From Arthrobacter sp. H16F315 (lineage in GTDB: Bacteria; Actinomycetota; Actinomycetes; Actinomycetales; Micrococcaceae), in assembly GCF_024124825.1 (NCBI RefSeq), contig NZ_JAMXSS010000002.1:2356001-2420000 (forward strand): DNA of 64,000 nucleotides. The letters are read 5' to 3'. Below are positions 9,257 through 19,858 of the stretch, one piece after another; the stretch's first letter is position 1, and each line of letters begins with the position of its first letter. The position numbers were made by a program, and so were the translations under genes. Under the pieces are notes generated by a model. That model was not told where the DNA came from and did not search any database. It saw only the letters and a list, made by a program, of their open reading frames with translations.

Positions 9257-9549
9257 ATGCCCATCACAGCCCACCTTGACTTGACCCTAAAGGCAGAAGC
9301 CCTGCCCACGGCGCCGGAGGTGCTCCGCGGTATCCTCAGCGACACGCGCGCCTTTGACGGCTGCCTCGGTGTTGATGTCCTTGTTGACAGCCACGACCCC
9401 GCGCACTTTCTGGTGGTGGAACGGTGGGAGTCGATTGAACACGACTCCGCTTACCGCGCGTGGCGCGCAGGCGCCGGCGCAAGCGGACTGGGGAGCTGTT
9501 GGCCGCACCGCCGGTGCTGACGCACTTCGGGGCCGCAGCCGGGATCTGA
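9257..9549 (+). CDS. Antibiotic biosynthesis monooxygenase (ABM) family protein, frameshifted
   Basis: A small dimeric alpha/beta-barrel protein of the ABM/quinol-monooxygenase type. The first 79 codons (MPITAHLDLTLKAEAL, FDGCLGVDVLVD, FLVVERWESIEHDSAYRAWRA) match the family; FLVVERWES is the core strand. The reading then breaks at a G4 run (9490-9493). Adding one G restores GLGELLAAPPVLTHFGAAAGI up to the TGA at 9549, giving ~97 residues, the usual length. The as-read frame stops at 9520. It converges on valS across a 26-bp hairpin. The substrate is unknown. Confidence 0.7.
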
Positions 9550-9573
9550 GGCCCCGGAAAGCAAGGATCAGCC

Positions 9574-9629
9574 AGACCAAAGAGGGACCTCCGCCCGGCG
9601 TGAGCCGGGCGGAGGTCCCTCTTTGGTCT
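9574..9629. terminator. Bidirectional terminator, 26-bp perfect stem
   Basis: A perfect inverted repeat with 26-bp arms and a 4-nt GTGA loop between two convergent genes (ABM protein, plus; valS, minus). Both ends carry A-rich/T-rich flanks (AGACCAAAGA... TCTTTGGTCT), so it can terminate in both directions. Confidence 0.85.
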
Positions 9630-9645
9630 CCCGGGCGGACAGCCG

Positions 9646-12262
9646 TCAGGCTTGCCCGGTCTCCTCAGCCGGGGCCAGGACAACGTTGCCGACGGTCAGT
9701 TCGCCGTCGCCGCCCACGAGGATCAGTTCCCGGGCGTTGGCCGCGGCCTTCAGGTCGGCCAGGCCGGCTTTCAGCTGCGTTGTGAGGGACTCCGGAGCCG
9801 TGATGGTCGCCGACAGGACCTCGGTGCGCTGCTTGACCTTGGCCTCCGATTTGGCTTTCCGGATCCCGCTGAGCGCGGTCCCTACGGTGGCCAGCAACGT
9901 GGTGTCACCGTCGATTTCGACGGCGGAGGGCCACTGTGCACGGTGCACCGAACCCGTCCGCCACCAGCTCCAGACTTCCTCCGTGGCGAACGGCAGGAAC
10001 GGGGCGAAGAGGCGCAGCAGGGTGTCCAGGCTCGTCGCCAGTGCTGCCAGGACTGAAGCCTGTTCAGTCTCGCCTGCGGCACCGTAGGCGCGGTCCTTGA
10101 TGAGCTCCACGTAGTCATCGGTGAAGTGCCAGAAGAAGCTCTCGGAAATCTGCAGGGCTCGGGCATAGTCGTAATTTTCGAACGCCTTGGTGGCCAGGCG
10201 GACCACCTCGGAGAGCTGGGCAAGCACGGCCCGGTCCAGGGGATTGCTGAGCACCGCGAGGTCACCCGAAACGACGGAGTCTTCGGTGGCGCCGAGATTC
10301 AGCACAAACTTGGAGGCGTTCAGGAGCTTGATGGCCAGGCGCCGGCCGATCTTCATCTGCGCGATCTCATACGCGGTGTCCGCGCCGAGCTTGGCCGAGG
10401 CTGCCCAGTAGCGGACGGCGTCCGAACCGTATTCGTTGAGCACCTCGGTCGGGACGATCACGTTGCCCTTGGACTTGGACATCTTCTTGCGGTCCGGGTC
10501 AAGGATCCAGCCGGAGATGGCCGCGTGCTTCCACGGTGCGACGTCCTGCAGGGCATCCGCGCGGACGGCGGTGGAGAACATCCACGTCCGGATGATGTCG
10601 TGGGCCTGCGGGCGGACATCGAACGGAAAGACCTTGGCGAAGAGCGCCTCGTCGGTGCTCCAGCCACCCACGATCTGCGGTGTCAACGACGAGGTGGCCC
10701 AGGTGTCGAGCACATCGGCGTCGCCGGTGAAGCCCCCGGCACGTCGCGCCGGGACTCCTCGTAACCCGGTGCCGCATCAGCCGCCGGATCCACCGGCAGC
10801 TGCGCGTCGGACGGGACGATCGGAGCTGCGAAGTCGGGGTTCCCGTCGGCGTCCAGCGGGTACCAGACGGGCACGGGCACACCGAAGAACCGCTGGCGGG
10901 AAACGAGCCAGTCGCCGTTCAGTCCGGAGATCCAGTTCTCGTAGCGGGAACGCATAAATGCCGGGTGGAATTCGATTTCGTGGCCGCGGGCAATGAGCCG
11001 CTCACGGCGTTCGGCGTCACGGCCGCCGTTGCGGATGTACCACTGGCGGGACGTTACAACTTCAAGGGGCTTGTCGCCCTTCTCGAAGAAGTTCACCGGG
11101 TGCATGATTTTCTTCGGCTGGCCGTCGAGCAGTTCCGCTGCCGCCAGCAGCTCCACCACGCCTTCCTTGGCGCTGAACACGGTCTTGCCGGCGATCGCCT
11201 CGAAGTGCGCGCGGCCTGCGGCGGTGGTGATCCACTCCGGCGTCTCGCCCAGGATGCGCCCGTCACGGCCCACGATCGCGCGGGTGGGCAGCTGGAGTTC
11301 GCGCCACCAGGTGACGTCGGTGAGGTCCCCGAAGGTGCAGACCATGGCGATGCCGGAGCCTTTGTCCGCCTTGGCGAGCGGGTGGGCTTTGATTTCCACC
11401 TCGACGCCGAACAGCGGGGAGGTGACTTTTGTGCCGAACAGCGGCTTGTAGCGTTCGTCGTCGGGATTCGCCACGAGCGCGGCACAGGCGGCCAGCAGTT
11501 CCGGGCGGGTGGTCTCGATGAAGATCTTCTCGCCGTCTTCGGTGAAGAAGGGGAAGCGGTAGTACGCGCCGGCAACTTCGCGGTCCTCCAGCTCGGCCTG
11601 GGCCACAGCGGTGCGGAAGGTCACGTCCCACAGGGTGGGCGCCTCGGCCATGTACGCATCGCCGGCAGCCAGGTTCGCCAGGAAGGCACGCTGGGAGATG
11701 GCACGGGACTTGTCGTCGATGGTGCGGTACGTCAGGTCCCAGTCCACGGACAGGCCGAGGGTCTGGAACAGGTTCTCGAAGACCTTTTCGTCCTCGACCG
11801 CGAGCTGCTCGCAGAGTTCGATGAAGTTCCGGCGCGAGACGACGTCGAAGTCGCGCTGGTTCTTGGCCGGCTCCTCCGGGGGCGGTAGCCGGCGTCGTAT
11901 GCGGTCGTTGGGTCGCAGCGCACACCGAAGTAGTTCTGCACGCGTCGCTCGGTGGGCAGGCCGTTGTCGTCCCAGCCCATCGGGTAAAAGACATTCTTGC
12001 CGGTCATCCGCTGGTAGCGGGCCAGGACGTCGGTCTGGGTGTACGAGAACATGTGGCCGACGTGCAGCGAACCCGACGCGGTGGGCGGGGGAGTATCGAT
12101 CGAGTAGACCTGCTCCCGGGTGGTGTCCGGGTTGAACTTGTAGGTCCCGTCGTCAAGCCAGCGCCGGGTAAGCGCGGTTTCCAGCCCTTCCAGGGCGGGC
12201 TTGTCCGGAACATTGATGGGGGCGGTGGTGGGCGTGTCTGTACCCTGCGTGTCTTCAGCCAT
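9646..12262 (-). CDS. valS: Valyl-tRNA synthetase, two frameshifts
   Basis: Charges tRNA-Val. Three overlapping reading frames together give ~872 residues, the normal length. The class I HIGH motif appears as HVGH (residues 67-70); KMSKS is encoded at 10485-10471 in [13 protein letters not shown]; the anticodon-binding domain and C-terminal region follow. The frame breaks at a run of five G/C at 11878-11882 ([11 protein letters not shown]) and again at five C at 10733-10737 ([15 protein letters not shown]); one added base at each restores continuity. As valS is essential and normally single copy, these are probably sequence errors. Start ATG with GGAAGA upstream. Confidence 0.92.
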
Positions 12263-12433
12263 GGGGCAATTCTTCCATGGCCGGAGGACCCCGCAGGGCA
12301 ACGGCGGGAAGGCGGGGCATCAACACCGAAGTCGGATCGATTGTCTGTACGCGTGTCCATACACGATTCCGCCACCGAGAACCGTGTCAGATACCTACCA
12401 AAGACAGACGCAAATTCCGTAGGGTATTCGAAA

Positions 12434-12449
12434 TGTGATTGCGATCACG
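12434..12449 (+). promoter_or_regulatory. Candidate CRP/GlxR-type operator before the symporter gene
   Basis: TGTGA-TTGCGA-TCACG, a 16-bp near-palindrome fitting the TGTGA-N6-TCACA consensus of CRP-family regulators (GlxR/Crp in actinobacteria). It ends 24 bp before the ATG of the symporter, so it would overlap the promoter or initiation region. The match is direct; regulator identity is inferred. Confidence 0.45.
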
Positions 12450-12473
12450 TTCGATTGACGTTCTAGTGGAGGA

Positions 12474-14044
12474 ATGTCAATTTACCAAGCGCTGCCAACA
12501 CAAGCTGCCTCCGACGAGATCGGCTGGCTGTCGGCCGTAGAAAGCGCGGCAGATACGGTCTTTCAGCCGGTCACCGAGACTTTCTCAAATATTGTCTTTT
12601 TCCCCATCACTATCGGTGAGGTGAGCTTTCCGGCCGTCGTGGCTTGGCTCATCGCCGCCGGTGTGATCTTCACGGTCTACTTCGGCTTTATCCAGTTCCG
12701 CGGCCTCAAGACCTCCCACGAGGTGATCCGCGGCCACTACTCGTCAAAATCCGATCCCGGCGAGGTTCCGCACTTCCACGCGTTGACTTCGGCACTGTCC
12801 GGCACCGTGGGGCTGGGCAACATCGCCGGCGTCGGCGCGGCCATGGCGCTCGGTGGCCCCGGAGCGACATTCTGGATGATCCTTGCCGGTCTGCTTGGCA
12901 TGGCCACGAAGTTTGCCGAGTGCACCCTCGGGGTCAAGTACCGGGAAGTCCACGCTGACGGGACGGTGACGGGCGGGCCGTTCAAGTACCTGCCCATCGC
13001 GTTCAAGAAGTTCGGACGGATCCCGGCCAAGACGCTAACCGGCATCTTCGCCGTCGCCATCCTGATCTTCGGTATCGCCGGCGGCAACATGTTCCAGGCA
13101 AACCAGACGTTCGCCCAGGTACAAAACGTCACGGGCGGCGAGGACGGTCCGCTCGGCAGCGCCGGGGCCGCGTTGATCTTTGGGGTCGTCCTGGCCGCCC
13201 TGGTGGCCGCCGTGATCCTAGGCGGCATCAAGTCGATCGGGGCCACCACCAGCAAACTCGTCCCGGCCATGGGAATTATCTACGTACTCGCCTGCCTGTT
13301 CGTCATCCTCGCCAACCTGGACCATGTCCCCGCCGCAATGGGATCGATCATTGGCGGTGCGTTCAATCCGCAAGGCCTCACCGGCGGCGTCGTCGGCGTG
13401 ATGATCGTGGGCTTCCAGCGCGCCGCGTTCTCCAACGAAGCCGGCCTGGGGTCAGCCGCCATTGCCCACTCTGCCGTCAAGACCACCCGGCCCGTGAGCG
13501 AAGGCTTTGTGGCCATGTTCGAACCCCTCATCGACACGGTGGTCATCTGTACCATGACAGCACTCGCCATCATCATCGGCGGTGCACCGAGCTTCCAGGC
13601 CGGCATGGATCAGGTACAGGCCGGGAAGGGCGCCCCGACGGCGTCATTCTGACCTCTGATGCCTTTGCTACCGTGCTCCCGTGGTTTCCCGCAGTGCTGG
13701 CCGTGGCAGTCTCGCTGTTCGCCTTCTCCACCCTGATCACCTGGTCCTATTACGGGCTCAAAGCCTGGGAATACCTCTTCGGCCGGAGCAAGGGCTCCGA
13801 GGTCAGCTACAAGTGCGTCTTCCTTTTCTTTACCGTCGTGGGAACCGTGCTGACCTTCACCCAGGTGCTGAACTTCGCCGACGCTGCACTGTTCGTCTGC
13901 GCCTTCGTGAACCTGCTCGGGGTCTACCTGCTGCTGCCGGTCATCAAGCGAGAAATGAAGGAGTACCTCGCCGACCGGAAGAGCGGCAAGCTCAAGGTCC
14001 TCGGCCTCGAGGACGAGGACCTTGAATCCAGCACCGTGCGCTGA
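12474..14044 (+). CDS. Sodium:alanine symporter (AGCS family), one frameshift
   Basis: A ~523-residue polytopic membrane protein that takes up alanine/glycine with Na+. Recognisable AGCS parts are the N-terminal FRGLKTSHEVIRGHY, GTVGLGNIAGVGAA, FWMILAGLLGMATKFAE, and FQRAAFSNEAGLGSA. The frame breaks at a C4 run (13633-13636); one extra C continues as GAPDGVILTSDAFATVLPWFPAVL to the TGA at 14044, with the last helices and a charged tail. Start ATG behind GGAGGA. It is divergent from valS and preceded by a CRP-like palindrome. Confidence 0.88.
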
Positions 14045-14061
14045 TCCACTAGGGTGGTGCC

Positions 14062-14819
14062 ATGACTGAGGGAATCCAGCACAAAGCGGCAGTAGTAACC
14101 GGCGCCAGCACCGGAATCGGCGAGGCCACCGTGCGGGCGCTCCGGAGCGCGGGCTGGACGGTGTACGCCGTGGCCCGCCGCGCGGACCGGTTGGCGGCGC
14201 TCGCCGCGGAAACCGGCGCCGTCGCCCTTCCGGCGGACGTGACCGACGACGCCGCCGTCGCCCGGCTGGTGGACGAGGTGACCCGCGCCGGCGGGATCGA
14301 CACCCTGATCAACATTGCCGGCGGCGCCGCGGCGCGGACACGGTGGCCGGGGCAAAGACCGAGGACTGGGAATGGATGTTCGAGGTCAACGTTCTCGGCA
14401 CCTTAAAGCTCATCCGGGCCTTCCTGCCGATGCTGCGTGCGGTTGGCGAGGGTACGGTCCTGAATCTGACGTCAACGGCCGGGCTGTCCGCTTATGAGGG
14501 GGGCGGCGGTTATAACGCGGCAAAGTTCGGCCAGCACGCGCTGACCGGTGCCCTGCGCCTCGAAGAGGCCGAACACAACCTCCGCGTTATTGAGGTGGCC
14601 CCCGGCCTGGTGCAGACGGAGGAGTTCGCCCTGAACCGCCTCGGGGACCAGGCCTCTGCCGCCAAGGTCTATCAGGGAGTTGAGAAGCCGCTCACCGCAG
14701 CGGATGTCGCGGACGTCGTCCGCTACGCCGTCACGGCGCCGCACCACGTGAACCTCGACCAGATTGTGATCCGGCCGGTCGCGCAGGCCGCCAACCACAA
14801 GCTGATCCGCAAAAACTAG
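14062..14819 (+). CDS. Short-chain dehydrogenase/reductase, one frameshift
   Basis: An NAD(P)-dependent Rossmann-fold oxidoreductase of ~252 residues. Visible motifs are TGASTGIG (cofactor loop), ADVTDD, INIAGG (NNAG variant), the catalytic serine region NLTSTAGLSAY, and the Y-x3-K pair in YNAAKFG. The frame is lost near 14331 (GCGGCG, probably one G short); one added base gives INIAGGAAGADTVAGAKTEDWEWMFEVN. The substrate is unknown; the sequence resembles YdfG/serine-dehydrogenase-type SDRs. Only 17 bp separate it from the symporter, so co-transcription is likely. Confidence 0.82.
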
Positions 14820-14820
14820 G

Positions 14821-14869
14821 CGGGGTCCGCCGGGGTCCGCCGGGGTCCGCCGGGGTCCGCCGGGGTCCG
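14821..14869 (+). repeat. Five-copy 10-bp tandem repeat with G-quadruplex potential
   Basis: CGGGGTCCGC repeated five times head to tail (the last copy one base short), starting 2 bp after the SDR stop codon. It presents five GGGG tracts separated by six-base TCCGCC loops on the plus strand. Confidence 0.95.
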
Positions 14870-15007
14870 GACTGGCCGGCCGGAAACCGGACGCCCGGCG
14901 TTCATCTGCACTTGGCTCTGCCGTGGGCCAGGGGTGGTGCGCTGTTGGCCGCGGGCGGGGACCGTGGCGGGTGCAACTGCACACCACCAGAGTGGAGACT
15001 CATCCCT

Positions 15008-16090
15008 ATGCGCACCACGACCAAGCTCGGCGCCGCAGTACTGAGCGCTGCCCTGCTCCTCGCCACCACGGCCCAGGCCGACGCCGCCGATACCCGTTCC
15101 CGCGATTCGGGCCCAGGCGCCGACCACCACTTTGACCTTCAGGCGCACCGCGGCGGCATCGGTCTCACCGTCGAGTCGACGCTGGCATCGTTCGCGAAGG
15201 GCCTCGAGACCGGTGTCTCGACGCTTGAACTTGACCTCCAGATCACCAAAGACGGCCGCGAGGTGATCACCCACGACCGCAAGATCAGCGACAAAAAGTG
15301 CCAGGACACTGCGCCGGTGACGGCGGGCGACCCGCAGTTTCCCTACGTCGGCAAATACGTCAAGGACCTGACCTTCGCACAGGTCCGGAGCCTGGACTGC
15401 GGCTCGCTGACCCAGCCTCAATTCCCGGGCCAGGCAGCGTCCCCGGGCGCCAAAATGCCCACCCTCGCGGAGGTTTTTGCCCTGGCCCGGTCCTACCGTG
15501 CCAGCCAGGTCCGGTTTAATATCGAAACGAAGGTCGAAGCCGGAGCGCCGGAGGAGACCGCCCCGCGGGAGCAGTTCGTGGACGTTGCGCTGCAGGAAAT
15601 CAACAAGGCGCACATGCAAAGCCGGGTCTCCATCCAAAGCTTCGACTGGGGCTCGCTGCGCCTGGTCCGGGAACGCCAGCCGCAGATCCCCACCGTTGCC
15701 CTGACCAACAAGGACTTCCTTGAGGCCGGCCAGCCCGGCAGTTCGCCTTGGCTCGGCGGTATCGACGCGGACGACTTTGGCGGGGATCTGGTCGCGGCCG
15801 CGGCCTCCCTTGGGGTCAATGCTGTGTCCCCGGTACACGGCACGCCCCAGGATGGCGCAGTCACCGATCAGGACTACGTCCCGTATGTCACCGCCGATAT
15901 GGTCAGCCGGGCACACGCCGCCGGCATGCAGGTCATTCCGTGGACCGTCGACGACAAGCCCACCATGCGCGCCCTGATCGCCCTCGGGGTAGACGGCCTC
16001 ATCACGGACTACCCCGACCGGCTGCGGGACGTTATGGCCGAATCCGGCATAAAGCTGCCGCGCAGTTTCGAGCTCAAGACCGGCCGCTGA
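15008..16090 (+). CDS. Secreted glycerophosphodiester phosphodiesterase
   Basis: Hydrolyses glycerophosphodiesters to glycerol-3-phosphate and an alcohol; predicted extracytoplasmic. A signal peptide covers residues 1-26 (basic start MRTTTK, hydrophobic core, cleavage near AQADA). GDPD motifs: H47-R48-G49, ELDLQ with E74 and D76, H89-D90, and IETK and WTVDD further on. The 360-residue length fits the GlpQ type. The ATG at 15008 with GTGGAG upstream was preferred over a long upstream in-frame extension that would cross the G-rich repeat zone. Confidence 0.9.
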   Translation: MRTTTKLGAAVLSAALLLATTAQADAADTRSRDSGPGADHHFDLQAHRGGIGLTVESTLASFAKGLETGVSTLELDLQITKDGREVITHDRKISDKKCQDTAPVTAGDPQFPYVGKYVKDLTFAQVRSLDCGSLTQPQFPGQAASPGAKMPTLAEVFALARSYRASQVRFNIETKVEAGAPEETAPREQFVDVALQEINKAHMQSRVSIQSFDWGSLRLVRERQPQIPTVALTNKDFLEAGQPGSSPWLGGIDADDFGGDLVAAAASLGVNAVSPVHGTPQDGAVTDQDYVPYVTADMVSRAHAAGMQVIPWTVDDKPTMRALIALGVDGLITDYPDRLRDVMAESGIKLPRSFELKTGR

Positions 16091-16119
16091 GCGGCCGTAG
16101 CGTACCGACGGTCTTGGTT

Positions 16120-16147
16120 ACCCCGTGGTCGATAGTGACCGCGGGGT
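16120..16147 (+). terminator. Hairpin after the phosphodiesterase gene
   Basis: An 11-bp stem ACCCCGTGGTC/GACCGCGGGGT with one G-T pair and a 6-nt loop. There is no T-run. Confidence 0.5.
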
Positions 16148-16209
16148 GGCCCGGCCCAGGATCCGGCGCAGCGGGACTCGGTGCAGGCACAACGGAGCCG
16201 CGACAGTTG

Positions 16210-16480
16210 TTAGACTTCTCGTAGCAGCTTCGACCCGGCCATCACCGGTGAGCTTCCGGAAGAACGTCCCGATGCCGCATTCAGCGGACCGGGACCGGTA
16301 GAACCGGACGGGTAAGCCCGTCACAGCAGTAATGAGCGGCCGCCGCCGTTGGTCCCTCCAGGGGCGCACGCGGTGACGGTAAGTGAGGTGGTACCGCGGT
16401 GCCGGTGTTGTCGAAAGACAGTGCAGGAGCCGTCCTCGCATCCTGAATGAACCCACTTGTTCACTAGCTCAACCCAGGAT
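16210..16480 (+). promoter_or_regulatory. T-box leader of ileS, translational type
   Basis: Contains the T-box sequence GAGGTGGTACCGCGGTG at 16385-16401, whose bulge pairs with the uncharged tRNA 3' end. Upstream, a short hairpin with ATC (an isoleucine codon) at 16241-16243 fits the specifier of an ultrashort stem I, as known for actinobacterial ileS leaders. There is no intrinsic terminator; instead GCATCCTG (16438-16445) can pair with CAGGATGT just before the start codon and hide the ribosome-binding site. Uncharged tRNA-Ile would thus turn translation on. Confidence 0.85.
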
Positions 16481-16486
16481 GTCGAG

Positions 16487-19400
16487 ATGACTTACTACCC
16501 GAAGGCCTCCGCTGCTCCGTCCGGCGCAGGCGCCACCACCTCTGCCGCGAGCACCTCTGGTGTCCCGGCCTCCGTGAAGTTCCCGGAGATCGAAGAGCGC
16601 ATCCTCAAGTACTGGGATGAGGACGGCACGTTCCAGGCCAGCATCGATCAGCGCGACTCCGACCTTCCCGGCGGAAAGCCCGGCAGCAACGAGTTCGTTT
16701 TCTACGACGGCCCGCCCTTCGCCAACGGCCTGCCGCACTACGGACACCTGCTGACGGGTTACGCCAAGGACCTCGTGGGCCGCTACCAGACCCAGCGCGG
16801 CCGCCGCGTCGAACGCCGCTTTGGCTGGGACACCCACGGGCTGCCCGCCGAGCTGGAAGCCATGAAACAGCTGGGCATGACTGATAAGACCCAGATCGAG
16901 GCGATGGGCATCGACAAGTTCAACGACGCCTGCCGCGCCTCGGTGATGAAGTACGCCGACGAATGGAAGAGCTACGTCACCCGCCAGGCGCGCTGGGTCG
17001 ACTTCGAGAACGACTACAAGACACTCAACGTCGAGTACATGGAGTCCGTGCTCTGGGCCTTCAAACAACTGCACGAAAAGGGCCTCACCTACAACGGCTA
17101 CCGGGTGCTGCCGTACTGCTGGAAGGACGAGACGCCGCTGTCCAACCATGAACTGCGGATGGACGACGACGTCTACAAAAACCGCCAGGACCAGACCGTC
17201 ACGGTCACCTTCCCCATCACTGCGGGGGACTCGGAACTGTCAAAGCAGCTCGCCGGGGTCCAGGCGCTCGCCTGGACCACCACACCCTGGACGCTCCCCA
17301 CGAACCTGGCGCTCGCCGTCGGGCCCGCCATCACCTACGTTGTGCTGCCGGCCGGACCGCAGGGGATCAAAGCCGCATCCGCCGACGCCCCGGTCACTGG
17401 GCGTTTCCTGCTCGCCGGGGACCTCCTTGGCGCCTACGCCAAAGACCTCGGCTACGGCGACGGCGCCGACGGTGTGGCGGCTGCCGAAGCCGCCGTCACC
17501 TCCCGGCACACCGGCGTCGAGCTCGAAGGGCTGACCTACGAACCGCTCTGGGACTACTTCTCCGACGCCGAGAAGTACGGCACCGAGAACGGCTGGCGCT
17601 TTCTTGTGGCGGACTACGTCACCACCACCGACGGCACCGGCATCGTCCACCAGGCACCCGCCTACGGTGAAGACGACCAGAAAGTCTGTGAAGAAGCCGG
17701 GATCCCCGTGGTCCTCTCGGTCGACGAGGGGGCGAAGTTCCTGCCGCTGTTCGGCCAGGGCGACCTCGCCGGGATCGCCGGGCTGCAGGTCTTCGAAGCC
17801 AACAAGCCCATCACCCAGGTACTCCGCGCCCAGGGCCGCCTGGTCCGCCAGGCCAGCTACGAGCACAGCTACCCGCACTGCTGGCGCTGCCGCAACCCGC
17901 TGATCTACCGTGCCGTGTCCTCCTGGTACGTGGAGGTCACCAAGTTCAAGGACCGGATGTCCGAGCTGAACCAGGAGATCAACTGGATCCCGGGCAACGT
18001 CAAGGACGGCCAGTTCGGCAAATGGCTCGCCAATGCCCGCGACTGGTCGATCAGCAGGAACCGTTACTGGGGCAGCCCCATCCCGGTCTGGCAGTCCAGC
18101 GATCCGGACTACCCGCGCACCGACGTCTACGGCTCGCTCGCCGAGATCGAAGCCGACTTCGGCCGCCTGCCGCTGAACAACGACGGCCAGGTCGACCTGC
18201 ACCGGCCGTTCATTGACGAACTGACCCGCCCGAACCCGGATGATCCGCGGACCCCGGCGGAAGGCCAATCCGTCATGCGCCGGGTCGAGGATGTTCTGGA
18301 CGTCTGGTTCGACTCCGGGTCCATGCCCTACGGTCAGGTCCACTACCCGTTCGAGAACGAGGAATGGTTCGACACCCACAACCCGGCGGACTTCATCGTC
18401 GAGTACATCGGCCAGACCCGCGGCTGGTTCTACATGCTGCACATCCTCTCCACCGCGCTGTTCGACCGGCCCGCCTTCCGCAACGTCATCAGCCACGGCA
18501 TCGTCCTGGGCTCGGACGGGCAGAAGATGTCCAAGAGCCTGCAGAACTACCCTGACGTTTCCGAGGTCCTGGACCGGGACGGCTCGGACGCGATGCGCTG
18601 GTTCCTGATGTCCAGCCCGATCCTGCGCGGCGGGAATCTCGTAGTCACCGAGCAGGGCATCCGCGAGGGCGTCCGCCAGGTCATCCTGCCGCTGTGGAAC
18701 GTCTACAGCTTCTTCACGCTGTACACGAACGCATCGAACGCAGTGGATGGAACGGCGTCCGGCTACGATGCGAAGCTGCGACATGACGGCTACGCCGACA
18801 CCCTGGACCAGTACCTGATGGCCAACACCGGCGACCTGGTCCGGAACATGACCGCCCAGTTGGACAGCTACGACATCTCCGGCGCCTGCGATGAACTGCG
18901 CAGCTACCTGGACATGCTCACGAATTGGTACGTCCGCCGCAGCCGGCAGCGCTTCTTCGACGAAAACCCCGATGCCTTCGACGCGCTCTACACGGCGCTT
19001 GAGACGGTGTGCCGGGTCGCGGCCCCGCTGCTGCCACTGGTCTCCGAGGAGATCTGGCGCGGCCTCACCGGCGGGCGCTCCGTGCACCTGGCCGACTGGC
19101 CGGACGCCGAGCTCTTCCCGGCCAGCCCGGGACTCGTCGAGGCGATGGATAAGATCCAGCAGATCTGCTCCACCGGATCCTCACTGCGCAAGGCCGCCAA
19201 CCTCCGGGTCCGGCTGCCGTTGCAGGAACTCACTGTTGTGGCACCGGGCGCCGACGCGCTGGCGGGCTTCGCAGGTGTTGTCGCCGACGAACTGAACCTG
19301 CGGTCCGTCCGCCTGCTCGACGCCGGGAGCGCCTCGCCGGCGGAGTTCGGGATCGAGCAGAAGCTCGTAGTCAACGCCCGGGCCGCCGGGCCGCGGCTGG

Positions 19401-19855
19401 GCAAGAACGTCCAGCAGGCCATCAAGGGCGCCAAGTCCGGCGACTGGTCAGTCAGCGAGGCAGGTGTTGTGACCGTCGGCGGGCTCGATCTCGAGCCGCA
19501 GGAATACACCTTGGAAACCGTCGTCGCCGAAGCCGCTGAAGGCGCCGGTTCCCGCGCGGCAGCCGTGCTCCCGGGCGGTGGGTTTGTGGTGCTCAACACC
19601 GAGGTCACACCCGAGCTCGAGGCCGAGGGCCTGGCCCGGGACATGGTCCGTAGCATCCAGCAGGCCCGCAAGGACGCCGGGCTCAATGTCAGCGACCGAA
19701 TCAGGACCACCGTCGCGGCGCCCATGGACGTCATCGACGCCATCCGGGTGCACGAAAACCTGGTATCCACCGAAACGCTCACCGTGGAACTCGGGCTGTC
19801 CTCCCACGGAGACGGCACCGAGTTGCACATCGCCGTCGAGAAAATTGAGGCCTAA
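16487..19855 (+). CDS. ileS: Isoleucyl-tRNA synthetase
   Basis: Charges tRNA-Ile, with editing of valine. The 1122 residues contain HIGH as HYGH (84-87), the CP1 editing domain including the W-T-T-T-P-W-T-LP segment, KMSKS at 680-684, and the C-terminal anticodon-binding region. Length and motifs match the long (eukaryote-like) IleS of actinobacteria. The ATG at 16487 lies just after the sequestered CAGGAT; a TTG at 16457 is in frame but falls inside the T-box structure. It is followed after 3 bp by folC, probably one transcript. Confidence 0.96.
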   Translation: MTYYPKASAAPSGAGATTSAASTSGVPASVKFPEIEERILKYWDEDGTFQASIDQRDSDLPGGKPGSNEFVFYDGPPFANGLPHYGHLLTGYAKDLVGRYQTQRGRRVERRFGWDTHGLPAELEAMKQLGMTDKTQIEAMGIDKFNDACRASVMKYADEWKSYVTRQARWVDFENDYKTLNVEYMESVLWAFKQLHEKGLTYNGYRVLPYCWKDETPLSNHELRMDDDVYKNRQDQTVTVTFPITAGDSELSKQLAGVQALAWTTTPWTLPTNLALAVGPAITYVVLPAGPQGIKAASADAPVTGRFLLAGDLLGAYAKDLGYGDGADGVAAAEAAVTSRHTGVELEGLTYEPLWDYFSDAEKYGTENGWRFLVADYVTTTDGTGIVHQAPAYGEDDQKVCEEAGIPVVLSVDEGAKFLPLFGQGDLAGIAGLQVFEANKPITQVLRAQGRLVRQASYEHSYPHCWRCRNPLIYRAVSSWYVEVTKFKDRMSELNQEINWIPGNVKDGQFGKWLANARDWSISRNRYWGSPIPVWQSSDPDYPRTDVYGSLAEIEADFGRLPLNNDGQVDLHRPFIDELTRPNPDDPRTPAEGQSVMRRVEDVLDVWFDSGSMPYGQVHYPFENEEWFDTHNPADFIVEYIGQTRGWFYMLHILSTALFDRPAFRNVISHGIVLGSDGQKMSKSLQNYPDVSEVLDRDGSDAMRWFLMSSPILRGGNLVVTEQGIREGVRQVILPLWNVYSFFTLYTNASNAVDGTASGYDAKLRHDGYADTLDQYLMANTGDLVRNMTAQLDSYDISGACDELRSYLDMLTNWYVRRSRQRFFDENPDAFDALYTALETVCRVAAPLLPLVSEEIWRGLTGGRSVHLADWPDAELFPASPGLVEAMDKIQQICSTGSSLRKAANLRVRLPLQELTVVAPGADALAGFAGVVADELNLRSVRLLDAGSASPAEFGIEQKLVVNARAAGPRLGKNVQQAIKGAKSGDWSVSEAGVVTVGGLDLEPQEYTLETVVAEAAEGAGSRAAAVLPGGGFVVLNTEVTPELEAEGLARDMVRSIQQARKDAGLNVSDRIRTTVAAPMDVIDAIRVHENLVSTETLTVELGLSSHGDGTELHIAVEKIEA

Positions 19856-19858
19856 GCC

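Noticed and set aside
14820..14872. CRISPR-like array at the tandem repeat
   Set aside because: Units are 10 bp with no spacers; a simple tandem repeat.
14816..15916. Minus-strand frame across the tandem repeat and the phosphodiesterase gene
   Set aside because: Its repeated Pro/Gly/Arg end is only the translated 10-bp repeat; no family match.
17240..19087. Long minus-strand open frame inside ileS
   Set aside because: Antisense shadow of a conserved synthetase gene without ribosome-binding site.
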